NCBI GenBank assembly: GCA_002862785.1
Contig: PKDZ01000039.1
Span: forward strand, 1-64,000
From: Flavobacteriales bacterium
GTDB taxonomy: Bacteria > Bacteroidota > Bacteroidia > Flavobacteriales_D > Sanyastnellaceae
Reading direction: 5' to 3'
DNA: 64,000 nucleotides
How positions within the stretch are numbered: the first letter of the stretch is position 1; the number at the start of each line of letters is the position of its first letter. Both the position numbers and the translations under genes were made by a program. The notes under the pieces are model-generated. The model was not told where the DNA came from and ran no database searches. It was given only the letters and a program-made list of their open reading frames with translations. Positions 25,920 through 34,585 of this stretch are shown here, in pieces.

Positions 25920-26516
25920 TCAGTGGGATCGCTGGACGATGTGTCCAGTGCTGTAGGTTGTTCGGCTCTGGACCCGGCCTTCGCGGTCGAGCCGGATGAG
26001 ATCGCCGCTTTCCTGGCCATCGACCAGTTCGACGAGCATTTCGAGTTGTCCGTTGTCGTGGAAGTAGCGTTGCTGGCCCTGGCCGACTCCGTTGGCGTCG
26101 AAGGCGAGGAGTTGCTGGATGGAGCCATTGGGCCAATACCGGCGCAGGGACCCCACGTTCATGCTGTATTCCCAGCGGCCTTCTTCATACAGGTTGCCGT
26201 CCGCGTCATACAATCGGTAGTCTCCAAAGGGTTGACCGGAAGCATAATGGATTTCGGACCGCAAGTTGCCGTTGGAGTGGAACCGGGACCACAGTCCGTT
26301 CCGCTCTCCATCCACCAGGTCGCCCTCCTCATAGATGGCGTCCGAGGGAAAGGCTTCGATGCCGGAATCCTTGCCCAGGATGACCACATGGGCCGTTCCC
26401 TCGGGGTGGGTCGGGTCGTCCCCACCCACCATGGATGTTGAAGCCGTGGAAAGGGTGCTGCCGGAGAGGAGCAGAAGCCCGAAGAAGATGCGCGTGCTGT
26501 TCATGGGAGCGAGCAT
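25920..26516 (-). CDS. Exported MORN-repeat-like protein
   Basis: 198 residues. N-terminal signal peptide (RIFFGLLLLSGSTLSTAS). The body consists of MORN-variant repeats of the form G-x-W/Y-x-R/y-[YFW]-x-x-x-G-x-L (GLWSRFHSNGNLRSEIHY, GDYRLYDADGNLYEEG, RRYWPNGSIQQL, QRYFHDNGQLEMLVEL). Such proteins are common secreted or lipoprotein components in Bacteroidota; the function is unknown. The start could also be the ATG at 26504, four codons later; both give a signal peptide. Confidence 0.72.
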   Translation of the reverse strand: MLAPMNSTRIFFGLLLLSGSTLSTASTSMVGGDDPTHPEGTAHVVILGKDSGIEAFPSDAIYEEGDLVDGERNGLWSRFHSNGNLRSEIHYASGQPFGDYRLYDADGNLYEEGRWEYSMNVGSLRRYWPNGSIQQLLAFDANGVGQGQQRYFHDNGQLEMLVELVDGQESGDLIRLDREGRVQSRTTYSTGHIVQRSH

Positions 26517-26574
26517 TGTGGCCCCCGTTACGCGGTGCGGTGGACGAAGGTTTCACTTCCCACCCGGAAAGACG

Positions 26575-27537
26575 TCAGAGGTCGGGCTCAGCTTCAAGTG
26601 CCGGAGACTTGGCGGACACCATCCGCGCCACGAGTTCCGGCAACGCCACCGTGGGTGACCATCCCCAATCCTGACGTGCCGCAGTGTCGTCGAGCCGATC
26701 GGGCCAACCATCGGCGATGGCCTGCCGAAAGTCCGGCTGGAATTCCGCTCGGAATCCCGGAACATGACGACGGATTTCCGCGAAGAGGGTGGCGGGGTCG
26801 AAAGACATCGCCTGGATGTTGTAGGCCTCTTCGTTGCGGATGCGGTCGGCCTCCACCGAGGTGATCTGCAGCATGGCGCCGATGGCATCTTGCATGTGCA
26901 TCATGGGCAGCACGGTGTCCTCCCGGAGGAAACAGGGGTAGGGCTCGGTTCCATGCAGGTGGTCGAACACCTCGACGGCGTAATCGGTGGTGCCCCCGCC
27001 CGGCGGGCACAGCTCCCCGATGAGCCCGGGGTACCGGACGGACCTCGTGTCCACGCCATGGTGCTTCCGGAACCAGGCGCACCATTGTTCACCGGCTTGC
27101 TTGCTGATTCCGTAGACGGTCTCGGGCAGGCGGTGCCCGTTCTGCTCGGCGACGGGTCCATTGTCGGGCCCGAAGACCGCAATTGAACTCGGCCAGAAGA
27201 CTTGTGCGATGGTCCGATGTTCGGCCGCCACTTCAAGGATGTTGAGCAATCCCCGCATGTTGAGGTCCCACGCCCATTGCGGCTCCTGTTCCCCTCGCGC
27301 ACTCAGTGCTGCGGCCAGATGATGGACATGGGTGGCCCCTTGCCGTTTCAGTTCAGCGGCCACGACGTCCCGGTCGCGCACGTCGAGGCAGATGAAGGGC
27401 AGATCACGAAGGGCGTCGAGCGCAGGGTGCTTGATGTCGGCGAGCACAACGCGCTCGCCAGATCGATGAAGCTCCAAGGCGAATTCCGTACCGAGTTGAC
27501 CGGAAGCGCCGATGATGAAATGCACATCGCGGGGCAT
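26575..27537 (-). CDS. tdh: SDR-type NAD-dependent L-threonine 3-dehydrogenase (probable)
   Basis: 320 residues, extended SDR fold. Rossmann motif IIGASGQLGTE at 8-18, HHLAAALSARGE, active-site triad elements SSIAVFG and YGISKQAGE, and PGLIGE. These match the short-chain L-threonine dehydrogenases described in Flavobacterium, which oxidise threonine to 2-amino-3-oxobutyrate. A UDP-sugar epimerase is the main alternative but fits the sequence less well. The start at 27537 (MPRDVHFIIGASG) is fixed by the Rossmann strand. It is divergent from queA across 36 bases. Confidence 0.82.
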   Translation of the reverse strand: MPRDVHFIIGASGQLGTEFALELHRSGERVVLADIKHPALDALRDLPFICLDVRDRDVVAAELKRQGATHVHHLAAALSARGEQEPQWAWDLNMRGLLNILEVAAEHRTIAQVFWPSSIAVFGPDNGPVAEQNGHRLPETVYGISKQAGEQWCAWFRKHHGVDTRSVRYPGLIGELCPPGGGTTDYAVEVFDHLHGTEPYPCFLREDTVLPMMHMQDAIGAMLQITSVEADRIRNEEAYNIQAMSFDPATLFAEIRRHVPGFRAEFQPDFRQAIADGWPDRLDDTAARQDWGWSPTVALPELVARMVSAKSPALEAEPDL

Positions 27538-27558
27538 GGGGCAAAGATGCGGGGGATG

Positions 27559-27565
27559 TAGCTTG
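27559..27565 (+). promoter_or_regulatory. TAGCTTG, candidate -7 box for queA
   Basis: TAGCTTG ends 8 bases before the queA ATG at 27574, implying a leader of very few bases. It is the same sequence as the box at 21434. Confidence 0.35.
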
Positions 27566-27573
27566 GTCGCACC

Positions 27574-28740
27574 ATGCAGGATGCCCTCCGACCCTTCGAT
27601 TATGAACTGCCCGAGGCCTGCATTGCCAAGCATCCCCCCGCCCGGAGGGAGGACGCCCGCCTGCTTCACGTATCCGAATCGGGAACCATTGCGGACCGGG
27701 GTGTCACCGACCTCGTTTCCCTGTTGCCGGAGGGTTCCGGGGTCTGGGTCAACGAGACGAAGGTGCTCCACGCCCGGATGATGGCCCGCAAGCCGACCGG
27801 AGGGATCCTCGAGCTCCTGTTGCTCGAGCCGCGGGACGTGCCTGTGGAAAAAGCGCTGCTGGCCTCATCTCCTGTCGTTTGGAATGCGATGGTGGGCGGC
27901 GCCAAGAAATGGAAATCGGGCCCGCTGGAGGTTCCGGACAGCGGTGTGGACCTGCAAGTCGAGCGCGAGGGGGAGGCCCTCCAGTTCAGCTGGCAGGGCG
28001 AGGTCCGGTTCGGCGACATCCTCGACCGACTCGGCCGGATTCCCCTCCCTCCCTACATGCGAAGGGAGGCCAATGCCGCCGATGCGGACCGCTATCAGAC
28101 GGTGTTTGCCCGCCTCCCCGGCAGCGTGGCAGCCCCAACGGCTGGCCTGCACCTGACACCCGGTCTGATAGCCTCATTGGAAGCGCGGGGCATCCACTTC
28201 GGCAAAGTGACCCTCCACGTCGGCGTCGGCACGTTCAAGCCGTTGTCAGGTGACGCGGAGGGGCACGTGATGCACGGCGAGCGGTGCCTCATATCGCAGG
28301 CTTCCTTGAGCCGGCTGGCCGAGATCGAGGACTTGACCGTGGTGGGCACGACCTCCTTGCGGACACTGGAGAGCGCCTTCTGGCTCGCCAGTCGATGGAA
28401 GGCCGGAGGCCCTGGACCAGAGACCGATGTCGCCCAGTGGATTCACCGCGACGTAAAGCCGGGGTTCCGGGATTTTCGGGAGGCTGCGGGGTGGTTGGCC
28501 GACCGAGTGGAGGTGGCAGGTCATCTCGAATTCGTGACCCACCTGATGGTGGTGCCGGGCTACCGTGTGCGCTCGGCCAGCCGGCTCCTCACCAATTTCC
28601 ACATGCCCAACAGCACGCTCCTTTGCATCGTCGAGGCGATGATGGGTCCGGGTTGGCGCGGGGCGTATGCTCATGCCGTGGAGAAGGGGTACCGGTTCCT
28701 CAGTTACGGAGACGCCTGCCTCCTGGAGCGGTCCGAGTGA
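27574..28740 (+). CDS. queA: S-adenosylmethionine:tRNA ribosyltransferase-isomerase
   Basis: 388 residues, slightly longer than E. coli QueA (356). It transfers and isomerises the ribosyl of SAM onto 7-aminomethyl-7-deazaguanine in tRNA to make epoxyqueuosine. Hallmarks are FDYELPEACIAKHPP, RIPLPPYMRR, YQTVFA, GSVAAPTAGLHLTP, LHVGVGTFKPL and LLTNFHMPNSTLL. It is monocistronic and convergent with the PpiD-like gene (43-base gap). Confidence 0.96.
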   Translation: MQDALRPFDYELPEACIAKHPPARREDARLLHVSESGTIADRGVTDLVSLLPEGSGVWVNETKVLHARMMARKPTGGILELLLLEPRDVPVEKALLASSPVVWNAMVGGAKKWKSGPLEVPDSGVDLQVEREGEALQFSWQGEVRFGDILDRLGRIPLPPYMRREANAADADRYQTVFARLPGSVAAPTAGLHLTPGLIASLEARGIHFGKVTLHVGVGTFKPLSGDAEGHVMHGERCLISQASLSRLAEIEDLTVVGTTSLRTLESAFWLASRWKAGGPGPETDVAQWIHRDVKPGFRDFREAAGWLADRVEVAGHLEFVTHLMVVPGYRVRSASRLLTNFHMPNSTLLCIVEAMMGPGWRGAYAHAVEKGYRFLSYGDACLLERSE

Positions 28741-28783
28741 CCACCGCAGGCAGACAGGCGTCTGTCCGTTGGGAGGGCTGGAT

Positions 28784-30901
28784 TCAGCTTCCCTGACGCA
28801 GGTCCTCGACCTCGGCCTTCTCCTGGATGGCAGAAGACAGCCGGACCGGAGTTCCGCTGCTGAGCGGCAGGTTGCGGAAGTACGTGCGTTCGTTCAGGCT
28901 GCCCACTTCCGTGGCGAAGGTGCCTGAGGCTTCCACCGGGTTGCGCGTGACCGGAGCAATCACCCACACGCCATTGGCGCCTTGGATGGGCTCGCTGATG
29001 ACATTGAGGGGCAAGGCAAACGCGGCGCCGATGACATCGGGTTCGGGAGCACTGCCCGCGCCGCTGATGCTCGGGAACTTCAGGCTCACTCCGGAAGCGG
29101 TGCTCACTCGATCACCGGCTTTTTCGGCCACGTCTTCCAGCGAGCTTCCGGACATGATGTCCATGTACTTCTCCGCTTTCTTGTCCTTGATCGCACCCGC
29201 CCGCATTTGGGCCTCCACGTTTTCCAGCGGCGGGACACCGGCTTCTTTGATCCGAACCAGAGACGCGATGATGTAGTCGCCATCGATGCGGAACGGGTTG
29301 GAGACGTCTCCGGGTTCGGCACCGAAGGCCCATCCGACCACCTCACCGGCATTGGTCAGGCCGGTGATGGCTTCTGCTCCGGATTGAAGATCCCGGGCAG
29401 TCACCACGGCGAAGCCAAGGGTATCGGCCGCATTCCGAAAGTCTTCCGTTGTGCCATAGTCGATGGCGAAGTTCATGGCCAATTGCTCAGCCTCTTCCGT
29501 GGTGCGATCCGAGATCTGGACAGCGCGTTCCACCCGGGTGATGGTGATGGCGTCGGACGTCCACTGTTGGTCGAGCACCTCGATGAGGTGCAGTCCATAG
29601 TTCGTTTTGGCGGTGCCGATGGACCCCACCCGGTTGTCGAAGCAGAAATCTTCGAAGGGCTTCACCATTCGTCCGCGCTGGAATTCGTATTCGCCGCCCG
29701 TGGCCTTGGACCCAGGGTCCTCGCTGTGCTTGTTGACGAGGTCGGCAAATTCATCTCCGGCACGCAGCCTGCGCTTGAGGGAGTCTGCACGGGCTTCGAG
29801 GGTCGCCAGTTGGTCCGCATCATTGATGTCGTCGGTCTTCAACAGAATGTGGCGGCACTTGACCGTGCTGTCGGCCACGGCTTCCTTGGACATGATTTTG
29901 TCCAGGCGAATGGCTTCGCCTTCGAAATAGGGTCCGATGACGTCTCCAACGGATGCGGACTCCAATTCGGCCGCCTTGGTTTCCGTTTGCAGGGCCGCTG
30001 ACTTCAATTGAACCTCCTTGGCATCGCGGTCGAGGCTGTTCTGAAACAGGAACAGGCTGTCGTTGGTGGCTTCTTCCCAATCCTCCTGCCATTGCTCGAA
30101 TTGGGTTTCGGCGCGTTTCCGGTCGTCGAAATTCGGGGCAATCGGAATCCGGATGTACTCCAAATCCCGGCCGGCGCGCTGGGCGTACTGGGCCTCTTCT
30201 TTGTGCGCGTTGTAGTAGTTCCGGACGTCGCGGTCGGTCACCTCGACTTCGTCATCGGAGATGGACGTGTAGCGCTTGAGGACGTAGCGGAAATCCACCT
30301 TCTCCTCGGTCCGGAGAAACTCGCGCTTGCCCTCCAGCGTGTTTGCGGCGAGGCCAGCCTTGACGAGACCGTCAAACTTCTCCCGCATGCGCTTCAGGCT
30401 GATGATGTCGGCATAGCCGTTGTAGTTGGCCCGGCCATTGGGGTCGCTGTACATCTGGCTGAACGTCTGGCGCCAGTTCTCCTTCTGCTCCTCGGTCACT
30501 TGCCCTCCGTAGAAGGTGCGAGAGACCCACGGGGAGACGAAATCGCCATAACGGATGTCGTCGAATTCTTCCTTGGTCAGCTCCAGGCCCAAGTCGCTGA
30601 ATTCGTCGCCATACAAGCGCTCGGAGACGATGTCGCCCCAGACCTCATTCTGGGCAGCCCGGTTGTCGGTGTAGTTGAACAGGCCATTGCGCTGCTGAAC
30701 CTTGGTCCGGTACTCGAGGAAGGAAATCTCCTCCCCGTTGACCACACCGGCGGATTGGTTCCCGGCGTTGTTGCCCATCAGGGCAATCACGGCGTCGTAC
30801 GGAATGAGGAAGCTCAACATGCCCAACCCGATCAGGGTGAGGAGGAGCGTTTGGCGGTTGCGGATGCTTTCGATCATGCCCATGGTGGCAGGCTTTTTCA
30901 A
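28784..30901 (-). CDS. Membrane-anchored SurA/PpiD-like periplasmic chaperone with parvulin domain
   Basis: 705 residues. One N-terminal membrane helix (IRNRQTLLLTLIGLGMLSFLIP) anchors a large periplasmic part. A SurA_N-like region (~50-300) is followed by a PPIC rotamase (~345-450; CRHILLKTD, FADLVNKHSEDPGSKATGGEYEF) and a second degenerate rotamase-like region (~540-640). It assists folding of exported proteins. It is the last gene of the run from ssb to here, 36 bases after the CNNM/CorC gene, an arrangement conserved in Bacteroidota. A bona fide PpiD orthology is likely but not proven. Confidence 0.9.
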   Translation of the reverse strand: MKKPATMGMIESIRNRQTLLLTLIGLGMLSFLIPYDAVIALMGNNAGNQSAGVVNGEEISFLEYRTKVQQRNGLFNYTDNRAAQNEVWGDIVSERLYGDEFSDLGLELTKEEFDDIRYGDFVSPWVSRTFYGGQVTEEQKENWRQTFSQMYSDPNGRANYNGYADIISLKRMREKFDGLVKAGLAANTLEGKREFLRTEEKVDFRYVLKRYTSISDDEVEVTDRDVRNYYNAHKEEAQYAQRAGRDLEYIRIPIAPNFDDRKRAETQFEQWQEDWEEATNDSLFLFQNSLDRDAKEVQLKSAALQTETKAAELESASVGDVIGPYFEGEAIRLDKIMSKEAVADSTVKCRHILLKTDDINDADQLATLEARADSLKRRLRAGDEFADLVNKHSEDPGSKATGGEYEFQRGRMVKPFEDFCFDNRVGSIGTAKTNYGLHLIEVLDQQWTSDAITITRVERAVQISDRTTEEAEQLAMNFAIDYGTTEDFRNAADTLGFAVVTARDLQSGAEAITGLTNAGEVVGWAFGAEPGDVSNPFRIDGDYIIASLVRIKEAGVPPLENVEAQMRAGAIKDKKAEKYMDIMSGSSLEDVAEKAGDRVSTASGVSLKFPSISGAGSAPEPDVIGAAFALPLNVISEPIQGANGVWVIAPVTRNPVEASGTFATEVGSLNERTYFRNLPLSSGTPVRLSSAIQEKAEVEDLRQGS

Positions 30902-30937
30902 TGGTTCGCGAAGATACGCAGAGCGGGGCGGACCTCG

Positions 30938-32257
30938 TTACGCAGATTCGCCATCGTTTCGGTGGACTTCGACCAGCACAATCCGGGCCCCGTCCACCCG
31001 GGTCACTTGGACCGTGGAGCAGTCGAATTGGAGCCGGGTTCCTTCAGGTGGAATCTCTTCGGTGTGAAAGAGGACGAGGCCCCCGAGGGTTTCGTAGGCC
31101 TCGTTCTCGGGGAGGTCGAGGGAGAAGCGCCCATTGATGTCATCCACCTCATGGCGGGCGCTGAACCGGTAGTGTCCTTCTCCGATTTCCATTTCCACCA
31201 AGGCTTCTGAATCGTGTTCGTCCTCGATGTCCCCGATGAGCTCCTCGACGATGTCCTCCATCGTCAGGATGCCGGAGGTCCCGCCGTATTCATCCACCAC
31301 CACGGCGAGGTGACGCTTGCGCCGGATGAATTCCGCGAGGATGTCCTGCGCCCCCATAGGCTCAGGGACGATGATCGTCGGGTGGAGCAGTCTGGAAATC
31401 GCCGTTGCTGGATCCTCGTCCTCGGCAGGGGCCGCCTTGCGCAGGAGATCTTTGGAATGCACGTAGCCGACGATGTGGTCGATGTCGCCCCGGTAGATGA
31501 CCACCTTGCTCAGTCCCGTCTCCTGAAAGCACCGTTCGAGTTCGTCCAGTCCCGCCCCGGCGTCAAGGGCGACGATTTCGTTCCGCGGCACCAGACAATC
31601 CCGGGCTTTGAGCGAAGAGAAGTCGAGGGCATTCTGCAGAATCTGCAGCTCATTGTCAAGGGCGGTTTCCTCCTCCTCTCCGTCGAGGCGCTCATTGAGG
31701 CTCCGCACGAAATGGTCGAGGTCGACAGCCCCGAGGCTGTCGTCGTCACCCTCCTTCTCCTTGCGTCCGAGGAAGAGACGGCTGAGAGCGAGGACCACCA
31801 TGGCCGGCGGGAGCAGGAGGGTGTGGACGATGACCAGCGGAATGGACAGGATTCGGAGCCACAGATTGGGTGCACCATGGAAGAGGCTCTTGGGCAAGAA
31901 CTCCGCCGTGATGAGGATGACCACGGTGGCGATGGCGGTCTGCACGGCCAAGGCGAGGAGCGGAGAGGGGGCCGTTTCCCAAGACTCCACACCGAAAATC
32001 CACTGGCTCAAGAGGGCCCCGGACTTCAGGCCGAAGACGACCAGGGCGAGGTTGTTTCCGACCAGCATTGTCGCGATGAACCGCTCCGGCCGGCGCAGGA
32101 GGAACTCGACGAGCCGTCCGGCCAGGCCGCCTTGTTTGCGGTCCAGTTCAGCCTGCAGGCGGTTCGCCGAAACGTAGGCGATTTCCATCCCCGAGAAAAA
32201 GGCCGAAGCCAGCAGGGAAGACAGCAGGAGGAAGAAACTGGCAGGGTCGGGGTCCAT
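30938..32257 (-). CDS. CNNM/CBS/CorC-HlyC transporter-like membrane protein (hemolysin family)
   Basis: 439 residues. CNNM domain (~1-200) with four hydrophobic segments and the entry SAFFSGMEIAYVSANR; a CBS pair (~215-335; DCLVPRNEIVALD, VVVDEYGGTSGILTMEDIVEE); and a CorC_HlyC domain (~350-435). The family exports or senses Mg/Co. It is paralogous to the GldE half of the fusion at 36750-38657, so the window holds two CNNM proteins. The start at 32257 begins the first membrane helix. It is followed by the PpiD-like gene. Confidence 0.9.
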   Translation of the reverse strand: MDPDPASFFLLLSSLLASAFFSGMEIAYVSANRLQAELDRKQGGLAGRLVEFLLRRPERFIATMLVGNNLALVVFGLKSGALLSQWIFGVESWETAPSPLLALAVQTAIATVVILITAEFLPKSLFHGAPNLWLRILSIPLVIVHTLLLPPAMVVLALSRLFLGRKEKEGDDDSLGAVDLDHFVRSLNERLDGEEEETALDNELQILQNALDFSSLKARDCLVPRNEIVALDAGAGLDELERCFQETGLSKVVIYRGDIDHIVGYVHSKDLLRKAAPAEDEDPATAISRLLHPTIIVPEPMGAQDILAEFIRRKRHLAVVVDEYGGTSGILTMEDIVEELIGDIEDEHDSEALVEMEIGEGHYRFSARHEVDDINGRFSLDLPENEAYETLGGLVLFHTEEIPPEGTRLQFDCSTVQVTRVDGARIVLVEVHRNDGESA

Positions 32258-32315
32258 CGAGAAGCTCCGGGGGTCAGGCTCAAGGTAAGGGAAGCGCCTC
32301 CAAGTCGGGGCGGGT

Positions 32316-32534
32316 TCAGGAGGGACGGTCGGCCTCCCGGTCGGCAGAGGCCTCGATCTTCCGGCGAACACCCCGCCGGGTGAAGTACCAGGCCCCGGCG
32401 ATGGCCGGGAAGAGCAGGCTCGTCTTGCCGCCGGACCATCCCCGGGTCGTGATGTCGTAGAGGGCGAGGCCCAGGGCCAGCAGGGTGATGAGGCCCCAAA
32501 TGCGCTCGGCGATGAGGTGGACGCGGTCGGTCAT
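32316..32534 (-). CDS. Small membrane protein of unknown function
   Basis: 72 residues with two hydrophobic segments (IWGLITLLALGLALYDI and LLFPAIAGAWYFTR) and a charged C-terminus. Its start overlaps the lptC stop by four bases (ATGA), which supports it as a real translated gene of the operon. No function is recognised; the operon suggests an envelope role. Confidence 0.7.
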   Translation of the reverse strand: MTDRVHLIAERIWGLITLLALGLALYDITTRGWSGGKTSLLFPAIAGAWYFTRRGVRRKIEASADREADRPS

Positions 32535-33100
32535 GGAGAGGTTTGGGTGGTGTCGATGACGAAGGTGCCCGTGGGCTGGAGGATGCGGTAGCGCTCGAAC
32601 CGCGCATCGGATTCGAGTCCTGTGCCCCGCAGGACACCTTCCGGGGTTCGGACTTCCACCCGTGCCGGCGTGTGGACGCGGTCGCTGTCCGCACTCCAGT
32701 AGAGCAATTCGGTCAGGAGGGTGTCTCCCAGGGGACCGACGAGGCGCACGCCGCCCCGGGCAATCAGGTGCTTGGACTCCTCTTCGAACCGGCCTTCACG
32801 GGCATGGAGGACGGCCCCACGGCCGCCAGCATCATCGAGGACTTTGAGATCGAATCCCCCGCGGACGTCCCAGCCGGCCTGTTCCTCGGCGGTGCGCTCC
32901 ATGTGAGCAGCACGGAGCCGGTGGGTGGGAACGCCATCTTCACTGTACTCCATGTCCGCCCCCTCAATGGTTTGGGCGGGTCCGTTGTCGAGGGTCTCAA
33001 AATCCGAGACCTCCTCCAAGCTGTTCCGGCAACCGACCACCGTCAAGACGGTTGCGAACAGACAGGTGAGATTCCAAGAAAATCGCGCCGGGTTGGGCAT
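32531..33100 (-). CDS. lptC: LPS export periplasmic component LptC
   Basis: 189 residues from the ATG at 33100. Signal peptide with possible lipobox VVGC at residues 21-24, then the LptC/OstA-type beta-jellyroll: EDGVPTHRLRAAHMER, HAREGRFEEESKHLIARGGVRLV, LLTELLYWSADSDRVHTP. It bridges LptB2FG and LptA in LPS transport. The start shares a TGATG junction with the stop of the TPR gene upstream, and the stop overlaps the small membrane protein gene. Many LptC proteins have a plain N-terminal membrane helix; this one may be a lipoprotein. Confidence 0.88.
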   Translation of the reverse strand: MPNPARFSWNLTCLFATVLTVVGCRNSLEEVSDFETLDNGPAQTIEGADMEYSEDGVPTHRLRAAHMERTAEEQAGWDVRGGFDLKVLDDAGGRGAVLHAREGRFEEESKHLIARGGVRLVGPLGDTLLTELLYWSADSDRVHTPARVEVRTPEGVLRGTGLESDARFERYRILQPTGTFVIDTTQTSP

Positions 33101-34479
33101 CAAGGCTTGCGCGCCTTGGTGGTCTCTCCGAGGCACTTCACGGTGATCTCTTTGCCTTCGTCGATGCCGTAGGTGAACAGATCGTCCACGGTGGGGTAAG
33201 ACTTGCTGACCTGCGAGATCTTGGTGTTGGCCTTGGAGGCCACCTCGCTGTCCACCGACTTGGCACGCTGGTAGTAATCCGTGGCGAGCCAGTACACCTC
33301 ACGGCCACCGAGCGGGCTGTCGGAGCAGGCGCTCACCATGGACGCCACGGCGTCCCCGATGAGCAGGTAGGGCTCTCCGTTGCCAGGCTCGGCCTTGGCG
33401 GCGCGACGGGCGTACCGGATGCACTTGGACACCTGTCCGGCGTTCTTGGCGGCCTGTCCGGCCTTCATCAGGTTGCGGGCCAGCTTGGGGCAATCCCCGC
33501 AGAGCTCAACAGCTTCCTCGAAATAAGGCAGGGCGGCAGAGAAGTCGCCCTTTTTGGCGAGTTGGATTCCGATGGAGTAGGCGGCGTCCGCGTTCTTTTC
33601 GACAGCGTACACGGCCTCGGCCACCGGGAGGAAGATGGCGTTGTCCGTACAGCCCTTCTCGTTCAGCAGGCGCAGGGCCTTCTTCTTGGTGTCGATGTCA
33701 TCTGGGGCCGCGTTGAGCTTGCCCTCGAGCACGGGGACCATCTCGTCGCAGTTGGCCACCTGAACGAACACCTCGTCGAGGTTCTTCTGGGTGGTGGCGT
33801 ACTTGTCCGCTCCGGCGCTGTCTCCGGCGGCGAGCTCATTCTGGCGTCCGGCCTCGATGAAGTCGCTGAGGCGCAGGTATTCCAGGAGCAGATCCTCTTG
33901 GGCAGCCGTCTTGGCTTCCGCCCCCTCGGCCTCCATGAAGGCCGTCTTGAGGAGGGTGTAATACTTGTCAAAGGTCGCGGCGAGCGAGCGGCCCTCTAGG
34001 CAGGCGATGCTCTCCTCGAACATCGGTCGGGCTTCCAAGGCGTTCCGCTTGTTGAGGCTCATCCAATCCATCGCTTTCCGCCCGAGCACCTCACAGCCGT
34101 TGTCCGGTTTCTTGCTCGTGGCCGGGAAGTGCTCGATGCGCAGGTCGTAGAAGAGGAAGACGCTGTCGCGCAGGGCGATGGCGCGCTCGTTGTTCTTCTC
34201 CTTGATCGCCGCCTTCATTTGGCGCTTGAGGAGGTTGACTCCCTTGATGTACATGTTCTGGGAGACCTTGGACGGGCACACCTCGCAGGCGTTCTGCCAG
34301 AACGGGTAAGCATCGTCGTAGTTCTTCTGCTTGTAGTAGGTCTCGTAGAGGCTGAGGTTCTCCTTGCAGGCGGCCTGCTGCTCGGGCGTGTCGCCGTACT
34401 TGCTGTCGTCCTGGGCGGACAGGACAGAGCCCGTCATGGTCAAGGCCAGGAACAGGAGGGAGGTGATGAATCGGGTCAT
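33100..34479 (-). CDS. Exported TPR-repeat protein
   Basis: 459 residues. Signal peptide (TRFITSLLFLALTMTGSVLSAQ), then helical TPR-like repeats across the protein (ENLSLYETYYKQKNYDDAYPFWQNACEVCP region; GDFSAALPYFEEAVELCGDCPKLARNL region) with paired cysteines in the repeat loops, which could form disulfides in the periplasm. It occupies the place between an outer-membrane protein and lptC that is conserved in Bacteroidota. The start at 34479 begins the signal peptide. A consensus promoter lies at 34547-34554. Function unknown; probably a periplasmic scaffold. Confidence 0.82.
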   Translation of the reverse strand: MTRFITSLLFLALTMTGSVLSAQDDSKYGDTPEQQAACKENLSLYETYYKQKNYDDAYPFWQNACEVCPSKVSQNMYIKGVNLLKRQMKAAIKEKNNERAIALRDSVFLFYDLRIEHFPATSKKPDNGCEVLGRKAMDWMSLNKRNALEARPMFEESIACLEGRSLAATFDKYYTLLKTAFMEAEGAEAKTAAQEDLLLEYLRLSDFIEAGRQNELAAGDSAGADKYATTQKNLDEVFVQVANCDEMVPVLEGKLNAAPDDIDTKKKALRLLNEKGCTDNAIFLPVAEAVYAVEKNADAAYSIGIQLAKKGDFSAALPYFEEAVELCGDCPKLARNLMKAGQAAKNAGQVSKCIRYARRAAKAEPGNGEPYLLIGDAVASMVSACSDSPLGGREVYWLATDYYQRAKSVDSEVASKANTKISQVSKSYPTVDDLFTYGIDEGKEITVKCLGETTKARKP

Positions 34480-34546
34480 GGGTTCGATCTTCTGCTTCTT
34501 GTCAATCAAGGACCGCGCCAAAAGGTTCGCGCCGGGATTGGGTCGG

Positions 34547-34554
34547 CAAAATTA
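34547..34554 (-). promoter_or_regulatory. TAATTTTG, -7 promoter box for the TPR-lptC-CNNM-ppiD operon
   Basis: Minus-strand TAATTTTG is an exact match to the Bacteroidota -7 consensus TAnnTTTG and lies 67 bases before the ATG at 34479, in the only sizeable gap of the minus-strand cluster. It would let the downstream half of the cluster be transcribed independently of ssb-gldED-coaX-OMP. Confidence 0.5.
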
Positions 34555-34585
34555 GGGGATAGCCTCAACCTAATGCCGGAGGGGG

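Noticed and set aside
28748..28768. Short GACAG/CTGTC hairpin between queA and the PpiD-like gene
   Set aside because: The stem is only five pairs and there is no T tract on either strand.
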